A stretch of 64,000 nt of DNA from Fuerstiella sp. (lineage in GTDB: Bacteria > Planctomycetota > Planctomycetia > Planctomycetales > Planctomycetaceae). Position numbers and translations under genes: made by a program. The notes under the pieces are model-generated. The model was not told the DNA's origin. It searched no databases and worked only from the letters and a program-made list of their open reading frames with translations. The stretch lies in assembly GCA_022447185.1 (NCBI GenBank), contig JAKVAY010000010.1:1-64000 (forward strand), written 5' to 3'. This document shows, in pieces, positions 17,538-27,015 of this stretch. Within the stretch, counting starts at the first letter, position 1. Every line of letters starts with the position of its first letter.

Positions 17538-18473
17538 AGGTGAGAACCTGACTCGCAATCTGGAGGACCAGTTCCTGCCGATTATTTTCACGAATCAGCG
17601 TGGCCTGCTCTTCGATGTCGATCTAAACCAGCTTGCAGGAAGATCTCTCAGTCGTGCTGGCTTGCCGTTGGCCAGTCGATTTCACGTTCGCAATACTGGA
17701 GGATCAGGTTTTGCCTTCGATCCGACGAACTGATGAGAGACAGACTGGGTTGTCTGCACTGATGTCAGCAATACGACAACCAGTCAGCAAATGTTGTCGG
17801 ATCAATTCTCCAGCACGCGGACGTGGCCACACTCGATACCGCCACGACCATCGACCTGGCACAGCATGCCGAGGCCGGTGGCGCGGCCGCTGTGAGTGTC
17901 CTGCCACCGATCTACTACAACGTCGATTCACTGGCAACGATGGAGCATTACCGGTTGATTGCTTCGGCGACAAAATTGCCACTGATTGTTTATCACATAC
18001 CGGCGCTGACCGGCAAACAAATGAGCGTCGACGAAATGCGAAAATTGCTGGAAATCCCCAACGTGAGCGGATTGAAATTCTCCGACTACGATCATTTTAC
18101 CATGCACCGAATACGACTGCTGCGCGACGATTTGATCGTCTATTCCGGAAACGACGAGGTGTTTCTGTCGGCCCTGAATCTGGGAGCGAATGGAGGCATC
18201 GGCCTGACTTATAACTTCATGCCACGGATCTACGTGGGAATCTACCAAGCGTTCCTGGCCGACAACATAGCCCGCGCTCGCGAACTTCAGCAGAAATCCT
18301 GCGCGATGATTGACGCCGGCTTCCAGGTTTACGGCATGGGCGTGGCCAAGGCCGCCCTGCAACATCTGGGATTCGACGTGGGGGAACCCCGCCGTCCTTT
18401 ACGATCGCTAACGCCTGATGAAAGAAAGCTCATTACGGAACGAATGGATGTACTGGGCCTCGCACCCCGATAG
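17538..18473 (+). pseudogene. dihydrodipicolinate synthase / N-acetylneuraminate lyase family protein, N-terminus frameshifted
   Basis: The intact part, open from 17823, gives 216 residues equal to the last two-thirds of a class I (beta/alpha)8 aldolase. The catalytic Lys is in SGLKFSD, the Tyr in IVYHIPALTG, and PPIYYN precedes it. The missing N-terminal third can be found upstream in shifted frames: FLPIIFTNQRGLLFDVDLNQLAG (here FDVDLNQLA matches the family's dg.iDvd.l..la) and GGSGFAFDPT in frame 1 to 17733, DERQTGLSALMSA in another frame from about 17730, then VVGSILQHADVATLDTATTIDLA in frame 3. At least two indels therefore separate the start from the rest. No ribosome-binding site supports the GTG at 17823. 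A truncated barrel without its first strands and GTTGE loop is very unlikely to be active. The substrate of the ancestor was probably a 2-keto acid. Confidence 0.68.
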
Positions 18474-18501
18474 TTCCTGAGAGGAGACAACTGAGGCCTG
18501 G

Positions 18502-18747
18502 TCACTGACGGACCGGAACCGCACAATCCCAATACCGACCGGCTTTGCAGCGACGGTAAAATCCGCATAGTGAAGCGGGAAAAGCAAATTCTGCTGTATT
18601 CGTCTCGACACCCATGTGGACGTCTTTGACGTTCATCTCTGAAATTGACCTCAGAACACGACTGACCCGGACCATTTCACATGGTCCAGTCACTTCAATC
18701 CATCGGCCATCCGACAATTCATCGCGGCACGGTTTTCCAGCGATCAT
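18502..18747 (-). CDS. possible small protein, 81 residues, overlapping the upstream gene
   Basis: An ATG-started frame overlapping the 3' end of the polysaccharide gene by 29 bases. The product contains SDGRWIEVTGPCEMVRVSRV and SEMNVKDVHMG and looks protein-like, but I recognise no family, and there is no clear ribosome-binding site. It could be a real coupled small gene, the remnant of a longer C-terminal domain of the upstream protein, or chance. Low confidence. Confidence 0.28.
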   Translation of the reverse strand: MIAGKPCRDELSDGRWIEVTGPCEMVRVSRVLRSISEMNVKDVHMGVETNTAEFAFPASLCGFYRRCKAGRYWDCAVPVRQ

Positions 18748-20647
18748 TCACATCATCATCTGCACCGCCGTCTGATGATGCATACGCACCAATGAGCGAA
18801 TCGTCCGGAAGTGTCGAGATCGGTTCCAGATGGAAACGCATGCGGCGGAGGGCAATGCCGTGTCTCCCGCACTCTTCCGAGACCTCCATGACCCGACCAT
18901 CGGAAATATGTGTACTGGAAACGAGGACTTCGTCCACATTCTGCCGTTCGCAGATCTCCACCAAATCATCGTTGCCCCCAAGAACGCGAAGACCGTGGAT
19001 GACTTTATTGATCTTCAGCCGATCGTCATCAACAAATCCAATCGGATGACAGCCCCAGCGTAAATTGTTGCGCAGTTCCCGCACCAGAAGTTCACCACCG
19101 TCACCAGCCCCATAAATCAGAACACGTTTACTCTCAGGCCGACCGAAAGCCACATCCCCCCCTGGCAGAACCCGGCGGAGTAAACGGAACATGAATCGAC
19201 TCGTTGTCAGACAGGTGAATAACACAACGGCATCCAGCACCAGCACCGTACGAGAAAATCCCTCGAAGCGATAGATCAGCAGTAACGCGAGAGCGATCCC
19301 AACAGACGAAGCCGCAACCGCCTTCCCGTAGGTCAGCACACTGTCAAGACCGATGTAACGCCAGAGGCCACGATACACTCCCATCATCAGCAGTACAGGT
19401 AGTTTGACGGCTAGCAGCAGAGGAGCAAAATGCACAAGTTCCCCCCAGCCTTCATTCAGTGTTGCTCTGCCAAACAGAATTAACGAGGCCACGTACCAGG
19501 ACATCAGCACAAGGACGGCGTCCAGCAGGACCTCAAACACCCGGCGTTTGTAAGAAAGATCGATGAGGAAAGCGACAAGTGGCTGGCGGCGGGCTTCGGC
19601 GACCTCGGACGCATCGTAAACAGAAACCTGCGCAAGATAGATACCGACGAGGGAGAGGATGATCGTCAGTCCGATGACCGATGCCACAGCGGTATCGATC
19701 GGAAGCCACCGGACGGCCAGTCCCAGACAACCGGAAACGACTGCCAGTCCATACAGCATTAGAACGGCACGTCGTTCGGAGAGCCCAAGCGCCACCAGTC
19801 GGTGTGAGGCATGATCGCGTCCTCCCTGCGAAATCGCTCGACCTGACATCCGCCTCACAATGGCCACCAGCGTGGTGTCAAAAATCGGAATCAGCAACAC
19901 AAGGACCGGAACAACCAGCACCGGAAGACTCTGCAGACGGCCTCCGGTGATACTCAGCATCGATGTTCCAGCGAGAAAGAATCCCAGAAACATTGAGCCA
20001 CAATCACCCATGAAGATGGATGCAGGATTGAAGTTGTAGACCAAAAATCCAATCAAAGCTGCAACGAATGAAGCAACAGCGACAGATTCAGCAATCTGAC
20101 CATTGATCAACAGATTCGCGGTCAAAAACGAACCGGCAATCGCAGAGATTCCAGCAGCGAGACCATCCATATTATCAAGCAGATTCACTGCGTTTGTGAT
20201 CCCCACCAGCCACAGGATCGTAAGTGCCATATTGATCGGCGGGAAAGGTGTCCACGGAAGAATGACTCCGCTGACACAGACGATCGATGCTGCCAGAATT
20301 TGTGCGATCAACTTTTGATAGGGTTTGATCGATCGAAGATCATCAATCAATCCAACTATAAACAGCAGACTGCCCGCAGCAAGTATGCTGCGAAACTGGA
20401 ACCCATCAGGCCCCGCAACAAATGACACAACCATTACCGATCCGAAAATCGCTATGCCGCCGCAGAGCGCAGTCGGAGTCTGATGCCACCGATCTTCACT
20501 CGGTTGAGCAACCAGGCTGCAACGTCTGGAAAAACTGCGGATAATCGGCGTCAAAACGACACAAAGACCGAATGCAGCAGCAACGGGAATAATGTGCAGA
20601 GAGTCCAAGTCGCGAATTCCGCTGTTGCGAATTACGAAGATATTCAC
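18719..20647 (-). CDS. WecA-like phosphoglycosyl transferase fused to a CapD/WbpM-type membrane and nucleotide-binding region
   Basis: 642 residues. Residues 15-335 form the multi-spanning MraY/WecA superfamily enzyme that transfers a sugar-1-phosphate from a UDP-sugar to undecaprenyl phosphate. Catalytic signatures are GLIDDL (99-104), NLLDNMDG (155-162), FNPASIFMGDCGS (206-218) and DHASHR (278-283). Residues 375-485 hold four more membrane segments with GVYRGLWRYIG, the pattern of the N-terminal membrane part of CapD/WbpM-type proteins. Residues 505-610 form a Rossmann-like domain with the loop IYGAGDGGELL. The SDR dehydratase domain that normally follows in WbpM/CapD is missing. The likely role is initiation of surface polysaccharide or O-antigen synthesis at the cytoplasmic membrane; the second half may bind a nucleotide sugar or regulate. 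The start is a GTG at 20645-20647 with a weak ribosome-binding site, so the N-terminus is uncertain by some residues. No other polysaccharide gene lies nearby. Confidence 0.88.
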   Translation of the reverse strand: MNIFVIRNSGIRDLDSLHIIPVAAAFGLCVVLTPIIRSFSRRCSLVAQPSEDRWHQTPTALCGGIAIFGSVMVVSFVAGPDGFQFRSILAAGSLLFIVGLIDDLRSIKPYQKLIAQILAASIVCVSGVILPWTPFPPINMALTILWLVGITNAVNLLDNMDGLAAGISAIAGSFLTANLLINGQIAESVAVASFVAALIGFLVYNFNPASIFMGDCGSMFLGFFLAGTSMLSITGGRLQSLPVLVVPVLVLLIPIFDTTLVAIVRRMSGRAISQGGRDHASHRLVALGLSERRAVLMLYGLAVVSGCLGLAVRWLPIDTAVASVIGLTIILSLVGIYLAQVSVYDASEVAEARRQPLVAFLIDLSYKRRVFEVLLDAVLVLMSWYVASLILFGRATLNEGWGELVHFAPLLLAVKLPVLLMMGVYRGLWRYIGLDSVLTYGKAVAASSVGIALALLLIYRFEGFSRTVLVLDAVVLFTCLTTSRFMFRLLRRVLPGGDVAFGRPESKRVLIYGAGDGGELLVRELRNNLRWGCHPIGFVDDDRLKINKVIHGLRVLGGNDDLVEICERQNVDEVLVSSTHISDGRVMEVSEECGRHGIALRRMRFHLEPISTLPDDSLIGAYASSDGGADDDVNDRWKTVPR

Positions 20648-21162
20648 CGGAACTGTCAGTATTTTACCTTGCTACCACTGACGGTTCGATGCTCGTTCTT
20701 TCAAACTCGATGGTCTTCTACAGGATCTGCTCAGACGTAACGGTTAGGCAGACCTCGATCAGGCCATTGATGCATGAAGTCTCAGAGACACGACACGACA
20801 CGACACGACACAACATATCATCAAAACTCTGTTCTCTGGGGACGTCGCCAGAGTTCTGTATCTTTCCAGAGTCCTCCGAATCCCATCCGAACCGATAGCA
20901 TGACTGCTTCCGTTACATCTCCAGAAGTGTAGAAAGGGAAAAGGCACATTCTACTTTTCTTCGGGGTGAAGAGGGATTTAACGATCAAAATGCCGTACAC
21001 CGGGCAGTGCCGTTCAGAATTCCTGGGCGGAAACATGCCTATTTCGCACGTGATCGCAGACACCGGCCCACGTTTATGATGTCATTGCATGACGGATCAA
21101 CATTCAACGAACCAAAAACACCTGCCTCCGAAGCCCTTAACAGCGTTGCGCACAGGAGAGAA
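20648..21162. other. intergenic region with a short tandem repeat
   Basis: About 515 bases between the polysaccharide gene and the 3' end of the LOG-family gene, both on the minus strand. It must hold the promoter of the polysaccharide gene. Apart from five GACAC units at 20787-20811, I see nothing gene-like; all frames are short. Confidence 0.4.
20787..20811. repeat. (GACAC)x5 microsatellite
   Basis: Five perfect copies of the pentamer GACAC in noncoding DNA, about 140 bases before the start of the polysaccharide gene (read on the minus strand). It could vary in copy number by slippage, and its position allows an effect on the promoter, but that is speculation. Confidence 0.85.
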
Positions 21163-22215
21163 TCAGCCGTCGCGAGATCCGTCATCCGGACCCAGCGATT
21201 CATTGAGTACGTTGACCAGTTCACGCAGTCGTCCAACAGCTTTCCGATTGAACACAAATGACAATCGCGGCAGGTCCTGCAGGTGTTCATCGTCTGCTTC
21301 CAGGCGATGCGTCGATGCCTTTTGGATCCGGCCGGATTCGACAATATCGCTGAACTCTTCGTTGAGTCGCTCGACCAGGTCATTGTCCGGTTCGCTATGC
21401 AGTCTCAATATAAGTCGATCTCGTACGAATCTCATGCTGTTGTACACGCTGTAGAATCCCAACACCTCTTCGACAGCTTCTTCCACATCGTCTGTGACTT
21501 TGAACAACGACATGTCGCTCGGTGAAATCATCCCCTGATCCATGAGTTCCGTGGTGACAAATTCCAGCCAGCTCGCCCAGTAAGTTCCCCCAGGCTTATC
21601 AAGGAACACCAGCGGCATCAGGTCACGTTTGCCAGTCTGCACAAGTGTCAGTGTTTCAAAGGCTTCGTCCTGCGTTCCAAACCCTCCTGGACAGGACACC
21701 ACGGCGTGCACTTCTTTCACAAACAATAATTTCCGAGTGAAGAAGTATTTCAGGTTCACCAGCTTCGGATCACCATTGATGACAGGATTGGCTTCCTGTT
21801 CGAACGGCAGCAAAATATTGAGCCCCATGGCCATCTCTCGGCCGGAACCCTGGTGGGCAGCCTCCATGATGCCACCCCCTGCACCGGTGACCACCATCCA
21901 GCCTTCTTCCGCCATACGCCTGCCATACAATTCCACCTGATGCCAGACGGGGTCATCCGGCTGAGTCCTCGCTGACCCGAAAACCGTCACCTTCCGATCA
22001 CGTCGGTACGGCGTAAACACTTTGAATGCGTATCGCAGCTCACGCAGGACGCGGCTGAGTATTTTCAGGTCACCCCGTGTTGCTTTGTCGGCTGCCAGCA
22101 GGTCGGCTGTGTCTTTGATTTCGCCAATGAGTTCCGAATGCTGAGTCAGTTCCGACAGGTGTTCAATGACATCCAGTTCAGAGGCCCGGGTGTGTCGCAG
22201 ATATTTCCTTTTCAC
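21163..22215 (-). CDS. LOG-family protein (lysine-decarboxylase-like fold)
   Basis: 350 residues. The central Rossmann-like domain (residues 75-265) carries the family signatures [22 protein letters not shown] (108-120) and [12 protein letters not shown] (176-187), matching the GGGxxGxM and PGGxGTxxE motifs that bind nucleotide and catalyse hydrolysis. LOG proteins release cytokinin-type bases from nucleoside 5'-monophosphates; bacterial members include nucleotide 5'-monophosphate nucleosidases such as PpnN, which act on purine nucleotides. The N-terminal 70 residues are helical, and an extra 80-residue C-terminal tail (after [17 protein letters not shown]) is unlike the short LOG proteins, bringing it nearer the larger nucleosidase-like members. 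It starts with GTG at 22213-22215, with AGGAGG twelve bases upstream. The STAS gene lies 70 bases upstream on the same strand. Confidence 0.87.
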   Translation of the reverse strand: MKRKYLRHTRASELDVIEHLSELTQHSELIGEIKDTADLLAADKATRGDLKILSRVLRELRYAFKVFTPYRRDRKVTVFGSARTQPDDPVWHQVELYGRRMAEEGWMVVTGAGGGIMEAAHQGSGREMAMGLNILLPFEQEANPVINGDPKLVNLKYFFTRKLLFVKEVHAVVSCPGGFGTQDEAFETLTLVQTGKRDLMPLVFLDKPGGTYWASWLEFVTTELMDQGMISPSDMSLFKVTDDVEEAVEEVLGFYSVYNSMRFVRDRLILRLHSEPDNDLVERLNEEFSDIVESGRIQKASTHRLEADDEHLQDLPRLSFVFNRKAVGRLRELVNVLNESLGPDDGSRDG

Positions 22216-22286
22216 GAGGCTCAGCTTCCTCCTGGACGCTTCAAGCGAACGCTACAAACCAGTCTGAGAGACACTTGCTCATCGGA

Positions 22287-22652
22287 TCAGGAATCGATCG
22301 CCTGCATGGCTTCCTGTCGTGTGTCATAAATCGCCCAGATGGTATCGAGTGCCGTGATCTTCAGTAACTCTCGGGCCATCTCATTAGCCCCGCAAAGGAC
22401 CAGTTCACCACCTCGACGTTTGAGAAACTTGTGGCATCGCAGAATCAATGCAAGGAATACGGAACCGAAATAACCCACCCGAGTAAGGTCGAAGACGACC
22501 ATCGGCACGTCCTGGCTCGCAAGGGGTTCCATGACGACGTCGGCAGCCTGCTCCACCAGGTCCCACTGAAGGGACTCCACGCTGGCCGCAGGCACAACCA
22601 CAACGGTATTACCATGCCATTCAATGTCAAAGCTTTCAAAGACCTCAGACAC
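22287..22652 (-). CDS. STAS-domain protein (anti-sigma-factor-antagonist-like)
   Basis: About 121 residues from the GTG at 22650-22652, which has AAAGG eight bases upstream. The frame is open further, to an ATG at 22823, but that 57-residue extension is Arg-rich and does not look like domain sequence. The STAS fold is visible: [17 protein letters not shown] (first strands), [21 protein letters not shown] (the conserved strand and helix) and [20 protein letters not shown]. In anti-anti-sigma factors the motif reads DLS.v.yiDSsGl, where the first Ser is phosphorylated by the kinase. Here the segment is VGYFGSVFL, so one Ser (in FGSVF) is retained but in a shifted context. It could be a regulatory partner-switching protein or a structural STAS module. 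No kinase, phosphatase or sigma gene is next to it. Confidence 0.72.
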   Translation of the reverse strand: MSEVFESFDIEWHGNTVVVVPAASVESLQWDLVEQAADVVMEPLASQDVPMVVFDLTRVGYFGSVFLALILRCHKFLKRRGGELVLCGANEMARELLKITALDTIWAIYDTRQEAMQAIDS

Positions 22653-22944
22653 AACACCGACCTTTCTCTCAGTCAATCGATCCGGAGAGACCCGCAGCAG
22701 AAGCCTAGCATATAGCTGGTCTGTCCCACCAGCCCGCCGGACTTCTGCCAACTGAATAAAGAGTTTGCCATGTGAAACCATATTGCGACACTTAGTCGCT
22801 GCGCAGCTACGCTGGATGCTCATCTCATAGCGTGTTTATTCCACGGCACTCACGCTTTCCTCTCCAGGAGGGAACGTAATGCCCAATGGAAATGCCATTA
22901 ATCCTGCGTGCGAGTGGAATCCCTCCGATTGTCCGCAAACGGCA

Positions 22945-25900
22945 TCAAGCCGCTCTGGACTGACCACCGTGACGAGTGATGAAATTGCCACGTTCGTCGA
23001 TTTCCTCAAAACAAACCGAAAGCCGTTTGGACACGCCTGATTCTTCCATGGTCACCCCATACAGAACGTCCGTAACCGACATCGTGGGTTTTCGATGAGT
23101 AATCATAATGAACTGTGTAGCATCGCGAAAATCTTTAAGCACGCCTACGAAACGACTGATATTCGCATCGTCCAGCGCCGCATCAACTTCGTCCAGCAGA
23201 CAAAATGGACTCGGACGACTGCGGAAAATTGACAAGAGCAGTGCAACTGCTGTGAGTGTTTTTTCGCCACCACTCAGTAGCGTAATACTCCGCAGTTCTT
23301 TTCCAGGTGGCCGAGCAACCACATCGATCGAACAGTCCAGCACTTCGTCCGGATCTTCAAGAACCAAATCGGCTTCCCCACCGCCGAACAGGCGCCGAAA
23401 TATTTCCTGAAAATGTTCCTGTATACACGAAAACGATTCCATAAACATTCGTCGACATTCCGCGTTGATTCGACGCACCATGTCTCTCAATGTATCGCGT
23501 GCGGCTTCGAGATCTCGCAACTGCGAATGCAGACGTTCAAAACGCGTTTCCAGCTCGACAAGATTTTCCAGGCTTTCTGTACCGACGTTGCCGATCTTCC
23601 TGAGTTGGCGACGCAGCCGATCAATTCGCTGTTCAACTGATTCCCGCAACTCTGCGTACTGTGCAGCATCATGCAGAATCGCAGAGACTTCAGGTGAATC
23701 AACCGTCAGTTCGACAGCGGATGGGGATCCTTCATCGGCACTACTGTCATTATCCCCGGCATTCTCAACAGTCGTCAGCTGACTGAGCCAGACTGCCAAT
23801 GCTGAACGGCCCTGCTGTACGGCCTCCTCGACAGAGATCTGATATTCATCTTCGATGCGTTCGGCAGCCGTTTTCAGCTGATGTTTGATTTCGTTAATCT
23901 GTAATTCCAGTTCGTGATACCGCCGCTCATGACTCGTATATTGTTCACGTACTTCGGTTTCTCGTTCATTAGCTTCCTGTCGGCGAGCTCGGAGCAATTC
24001 CCGGGTTGATCCATGCGCATCGACCTGGGCTGCCATCCGGTCGTCATTCACACAGAGCTCGGCTAACTCGGCCCGGACATTCAGTTTCGCCAGTGTAAGA
24101 TCCAGCACGCGAGACTGACCGGCACTGAGTCGTCGTTCTGCTTCCCGCTGCTGCAGACAACGTTCATTCAGGTCGTCACGCAGACGTATCGCTGCCTCCT
24201 GAAGTGAAAGGGTACGTTCCTCCAGTCGAGTAAGTTCCAGACTGAATTCTGTTCGTCCCTGTTTCAGTTCTTCCAGTTGCTGCTGACCTTCGGTCGCGGC
24301 CGCTTCCTGTTTTTCCAGGTTGTCGTGAAATTCCTTCAGCTGAATTTCACCAGCTCTGTGTTTGTCGCTGGTCGTACTTCGCAGAATATCCAGCGATTCC
24401 CGTTCCTCGTGAAGCTGCTTTCGCTGAGTCTCAAGACGTTCGATGCGTTGTTCGGAGAACGTAACTGACTGCTGCGTTTCAGCTGTGTCCTGCTCCGCTC
24501 CGCGACAACGCTCGGTGGCTTCAGCAACGGCCTGTCTGGCGGCTGCAAGATGTGAATCATTCGCCTCTGACTCACCCGCGAGACGCTGGAGCTGCAGCTC
24601 ACGTTCCTCGATGAGATGTTCAGTCCGATTCAGTTCATTTTTCAACCGACGCAATTCACTTTTACGCGAAAGGACTGCTGACTCGCTGCGAACCATTCCG
24701 CTATGCAGAGTGCCGTCATTTTCGACCAGTTCACCCTGTGGAGTGACCGCCCGTACCGTACCCTTCGATTCCTGCACAATTCGCACGGCGTCAGACAGTG
24801 ACTTTACGACCCACGTATCGGCAAGTAACAATGAAGCCAGATGAGGTATATGACGTGGAGAACGAGCAAGACTGTCAGCTCTGCCGATCACTCCCGACTG
24901 ACCGGTCAGTGATGGCGTCTCTGTAGGCGAAAAAACTGATTGTCGCGATGGAATATTGGTTTGGCCGTCAACCCAGGTGACATTGAGCTCTGGAGAAAAT
25001 TCACCAGCCATCGCACCGGTACCGATATCATCAAGCCATTCCAAATCAAATTCAGGCAGTCGAAGCGGGTCGTTTCTTTCGCCTGCGGCATCTGAGTCTC
25101 TGCCGGAATCCGACAAAGACAGATCATCGCTAACCGGAAGAGGGCCGGCTGATTCCAGCGAGACAAATCCAACTCGACCATTGATTCGGCAACGTCCGGT
25201 ACTCAGGTAATCCACCAGCGGTTCCATACGATCGATGACCAGCAGTTGCGCCCGCCCGGAAAGGGCAACTTCCAGTAATGCGGCCTGGGACATATCAACA
25301 TCGAGCAGATCGGCGACACTTCCACGGATCAGGGTCCAGGGAGGCTCTGTTGACGTTTCGGCTCGGTTGAGGATTTCCCGGACTCCAATTCCGAAACCCT
25401 CCTGTCGTTCTTCCAAATCCTCCAGGACTGAACGTCGTGCCAGCGATGCGCTCCGTTGTTCACGCTGTTCCGCAAGTGAATCGCGCGACGCCAGTTGTTG
25501 CATCGCAATTGATTCCTGATCTGCCCGAATTTGACTGGCGTTGTCCTGAGCGTCCCGAAGAGCATCAGCTGCTGCACTTCGGGACTCGATCTGCTGAATC
25601 AACTTTTCACGCAGACGAGCGCATTCATCCGACTGTTGCTCATGCGATGTGTTCAACTCACCTAATCGCCGAACCACAGCATCCTGTTCGGAACGTAACG
25701 CCGTCATGCGACTGGATAATGCCGAGTTTTCGTGCACCTGCTGCAGCACCTGCTCACGCGCGGACTCAATATTCAGCTGGAGCTGTTCCAGCCTGTCGCC
25801 CTGCTGATTCAGCTGCGCCGTTCCAGCGTTCTGCTGTGCTCGATTCTCCTTGAGCTTTGCCTGCTCCAGCTCAAACACACGTGAAATGTGACGTTCCTCC

Positions 25901-26907
25901 TGTTCAGCTTCCGTGACCCGACCATCCATTACTGCCAGCTGACGACTCAGTCGCTTTAGCTCCAGCTCCAGTTCGGTCTCACGAGTTGACTGATGTCGCA
26001 GAGTGGTTTCCAGGCTTGCGATTCGGCTCCGCAGTTCGGCACGTTCGGATTCCAGTGTTCGAATTTCTTCGTCAATTCCATTGAGTGCGATTTCAGCGTC
26101 GCGTGATCGCTGTTCAGCCTGTCCCCGGTGATCTCCCATCTCCTCCAGCATCGCTGACGCATGATCCTGCTGTGCTGCAAGCTCCTGCTGAACTGTCTTC
26201 TGACGACGGTAATCATCACTGACCATTCCCACCCATAATGCTTCAAGTTCAGACGAGACTTCATGAAAACGGGACGCGCGCTGAGCCTGACTCCGAACGG
26301 CCCCAACCTGAGATTCGACCTCGTCCACAATGTCCGTCAGACGTAACAGATTCTGCTCCACACGTTCGAGCCTCCGCGTCGCCTCGGTCCTTCGTGCTTT
26401 GAAGCGAGCAATGCCGGCAGCTTCCTCAAAGATCAAACGGCGATTCGAAGCATTTGACTGCAAAATCTGATCTACACGCCCCTGCTCAATGATACAATAG
26501 GCAGCCGAACCGGCGCCTGTTCCCGAAAACAAGTCGCGAATATCTTTTAGCCGTGCCGTATTCCGATTAATCAGATACTCGGAATCACCGGATTGCCACA
26601 GTCGCCGACCGATCGTGACTTCGTCCACGTCGGCTGGCAGAAATCCGGAGCGGTTGTCGAAGACCAGAGTCGCTTCCGCAAACTGCGCCGGCCCTCGACC
26701 CGAAGAGCCATTGAAAATGACATCCGTCATTTCTTTGCCGCGAAGACTCCTGGGACTCTGATCTCCCAGAATCCACTTGATCGAATCAACGACATTGCTC
26801 TTGCCGCTGCCGTTCGGGCCGACCACTCCGGTGATGCCGGTGGAGAACTCGAATACAGTCTTATCGGCAAAACTCTTGAAGCCGAATAATTCCAGCGACC
26901 GGAGCAT
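22945..26907 (-). CDS. smc: chromosome segregation protein SMC
   Basis: 1320 residues, somewhat longer than the usual 1150-1200. The N-terminal ATPase half begins [17 protein letters not shown], with Walker A GPNGSGKS at 30-37 and the Q-loop in DQSPRSLRG. Then comes a long first coiled-coil arm, a hinge at about 510-745, a second arm, and the C-terminal ATPase half with [15 protein letters not shown] (signature) and [14 protein letters not shown] (Walker B) before the D- and H-loop MITHRKPTM. Two copies dimerise at the hinge and, with ScpA/ScpB, compact and resolve replicated chromosomes. The hinge carries an extra low-complexity acidic insert of about 100 residues near positions 580-675. ATG 26905-26907 is certain from the N-terminal alignment. 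The gene stands alone; scpA and scpB are not in the window. Confidence 0.96.
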   Translation of the reverse strand: MLRSLELFGFKSFADKTVFEFSTGITGVVGPNGSGKSNVVDSIKWILGDQSPRSLRGKEMTDVIFNGSSGRGPAQFAEATLVFDNRSGFLPADVDEVTIGRRLWQSGDSEYLINRNTARLKDIRDLFSGTGAGSAAYCIIEQGRVDQILQSNASNRRLIFEEAAGIARFKARRTEATRRLERVEQNLLRLTDIVDEVESQVGAVRSQAQRASRFHEVSSELEALWVGMVSDDYRRQKTVQQELAAQQDHASAMLEEMGDHRGQAEQRSRDAEIALNGIDEEIRTLESERAELRSRIASLETTLRHQSTRETELELELKRLSRQLAVMDGRVTEAEQEERHISRVFELEQAKLKENRAQQNAGTAQLNQQGDRLEQLQLNIESAREQVLQQVHENSALSSRMTALRSEQDAVVRRLGELNTSHEQQSDECARLREKLIQQIESRSAAADALRDAQDNASQIRADQESIAMQQLASRDSLAEQREQRSASLARRSVLEDLEERQEGFGIGVREILNRAETSTEPPWTLIRGSVADLLDVDMSQAALLEVALSGRAQLLVIDRMEPLVDYLSTGRCRINGRVGFVSLESAGPLPVSDDLSLSDSGRDSDAAGERNDPLRLPEFDLEWLDDIGTGAMAGEFSPELNVTWVDGQTNIPSRQSVFSPTETPSLTGQSGVIGRADSLARSPRHIPHLASLLLADTWVVKSLSDAVRIVQESKGTVRAVTPQGELVENDGTLHSGMVRSESAVLSRKSELRRLKNELNRTEHLIEERELQLQRLAGESEANDSHLAAARQAVAEATERCRGAEQDTAETQQSVTFSEQRIERLETQRKQLHEERESLDILRSTTSDKHRAGEIQLKEFHDNLEKQEAAATEGQQQLEELKQGRTEFSLELTRLEERTLSLQEAAIRLRDDLNERCLQQREAERRLSAGQSRVLDLTLAKLNVRAELAELCVNDDRMAAQVDAHGSTRELLRARRQEANERETEVREQYTSHERRYHELELQINEIKHQLKTAAERIEDEYQISVEEAVQQGRSALAVWLSQLTTVENAGDNDSSADEGSPSAVELTVDSPEVSAILHDAAQYAELRESVEQRIDRLRRQLRKIGNVGTESLENLVELETRFERLHSQLRDLEAARDTLRDMVRRINAECRRMFMESFSCIQEHFQEIFRRLFGGGEADLVLEDPDEVLDCSIDVVARPPGKELRSITLLSGGEKTLTAVALLLSIFRSRPSPFCLLDEVDAALDDANISRFVGVLKDFRDATQFIMITHRKPTMSVTDVLYGVTMEESGVSKRLSVCFEEIDERGNFITRHGGQSRAA

Positions 26908-27015
26908 TTAGAAACGATCGGAATCAGGTGAATGTCGACGGGGATGTAAAATAAAGCGACCGACGTCGGATTCAGTCTACCGGTCGGCCCTCACAGATCG
27001 GGAAACGACTTGCGA

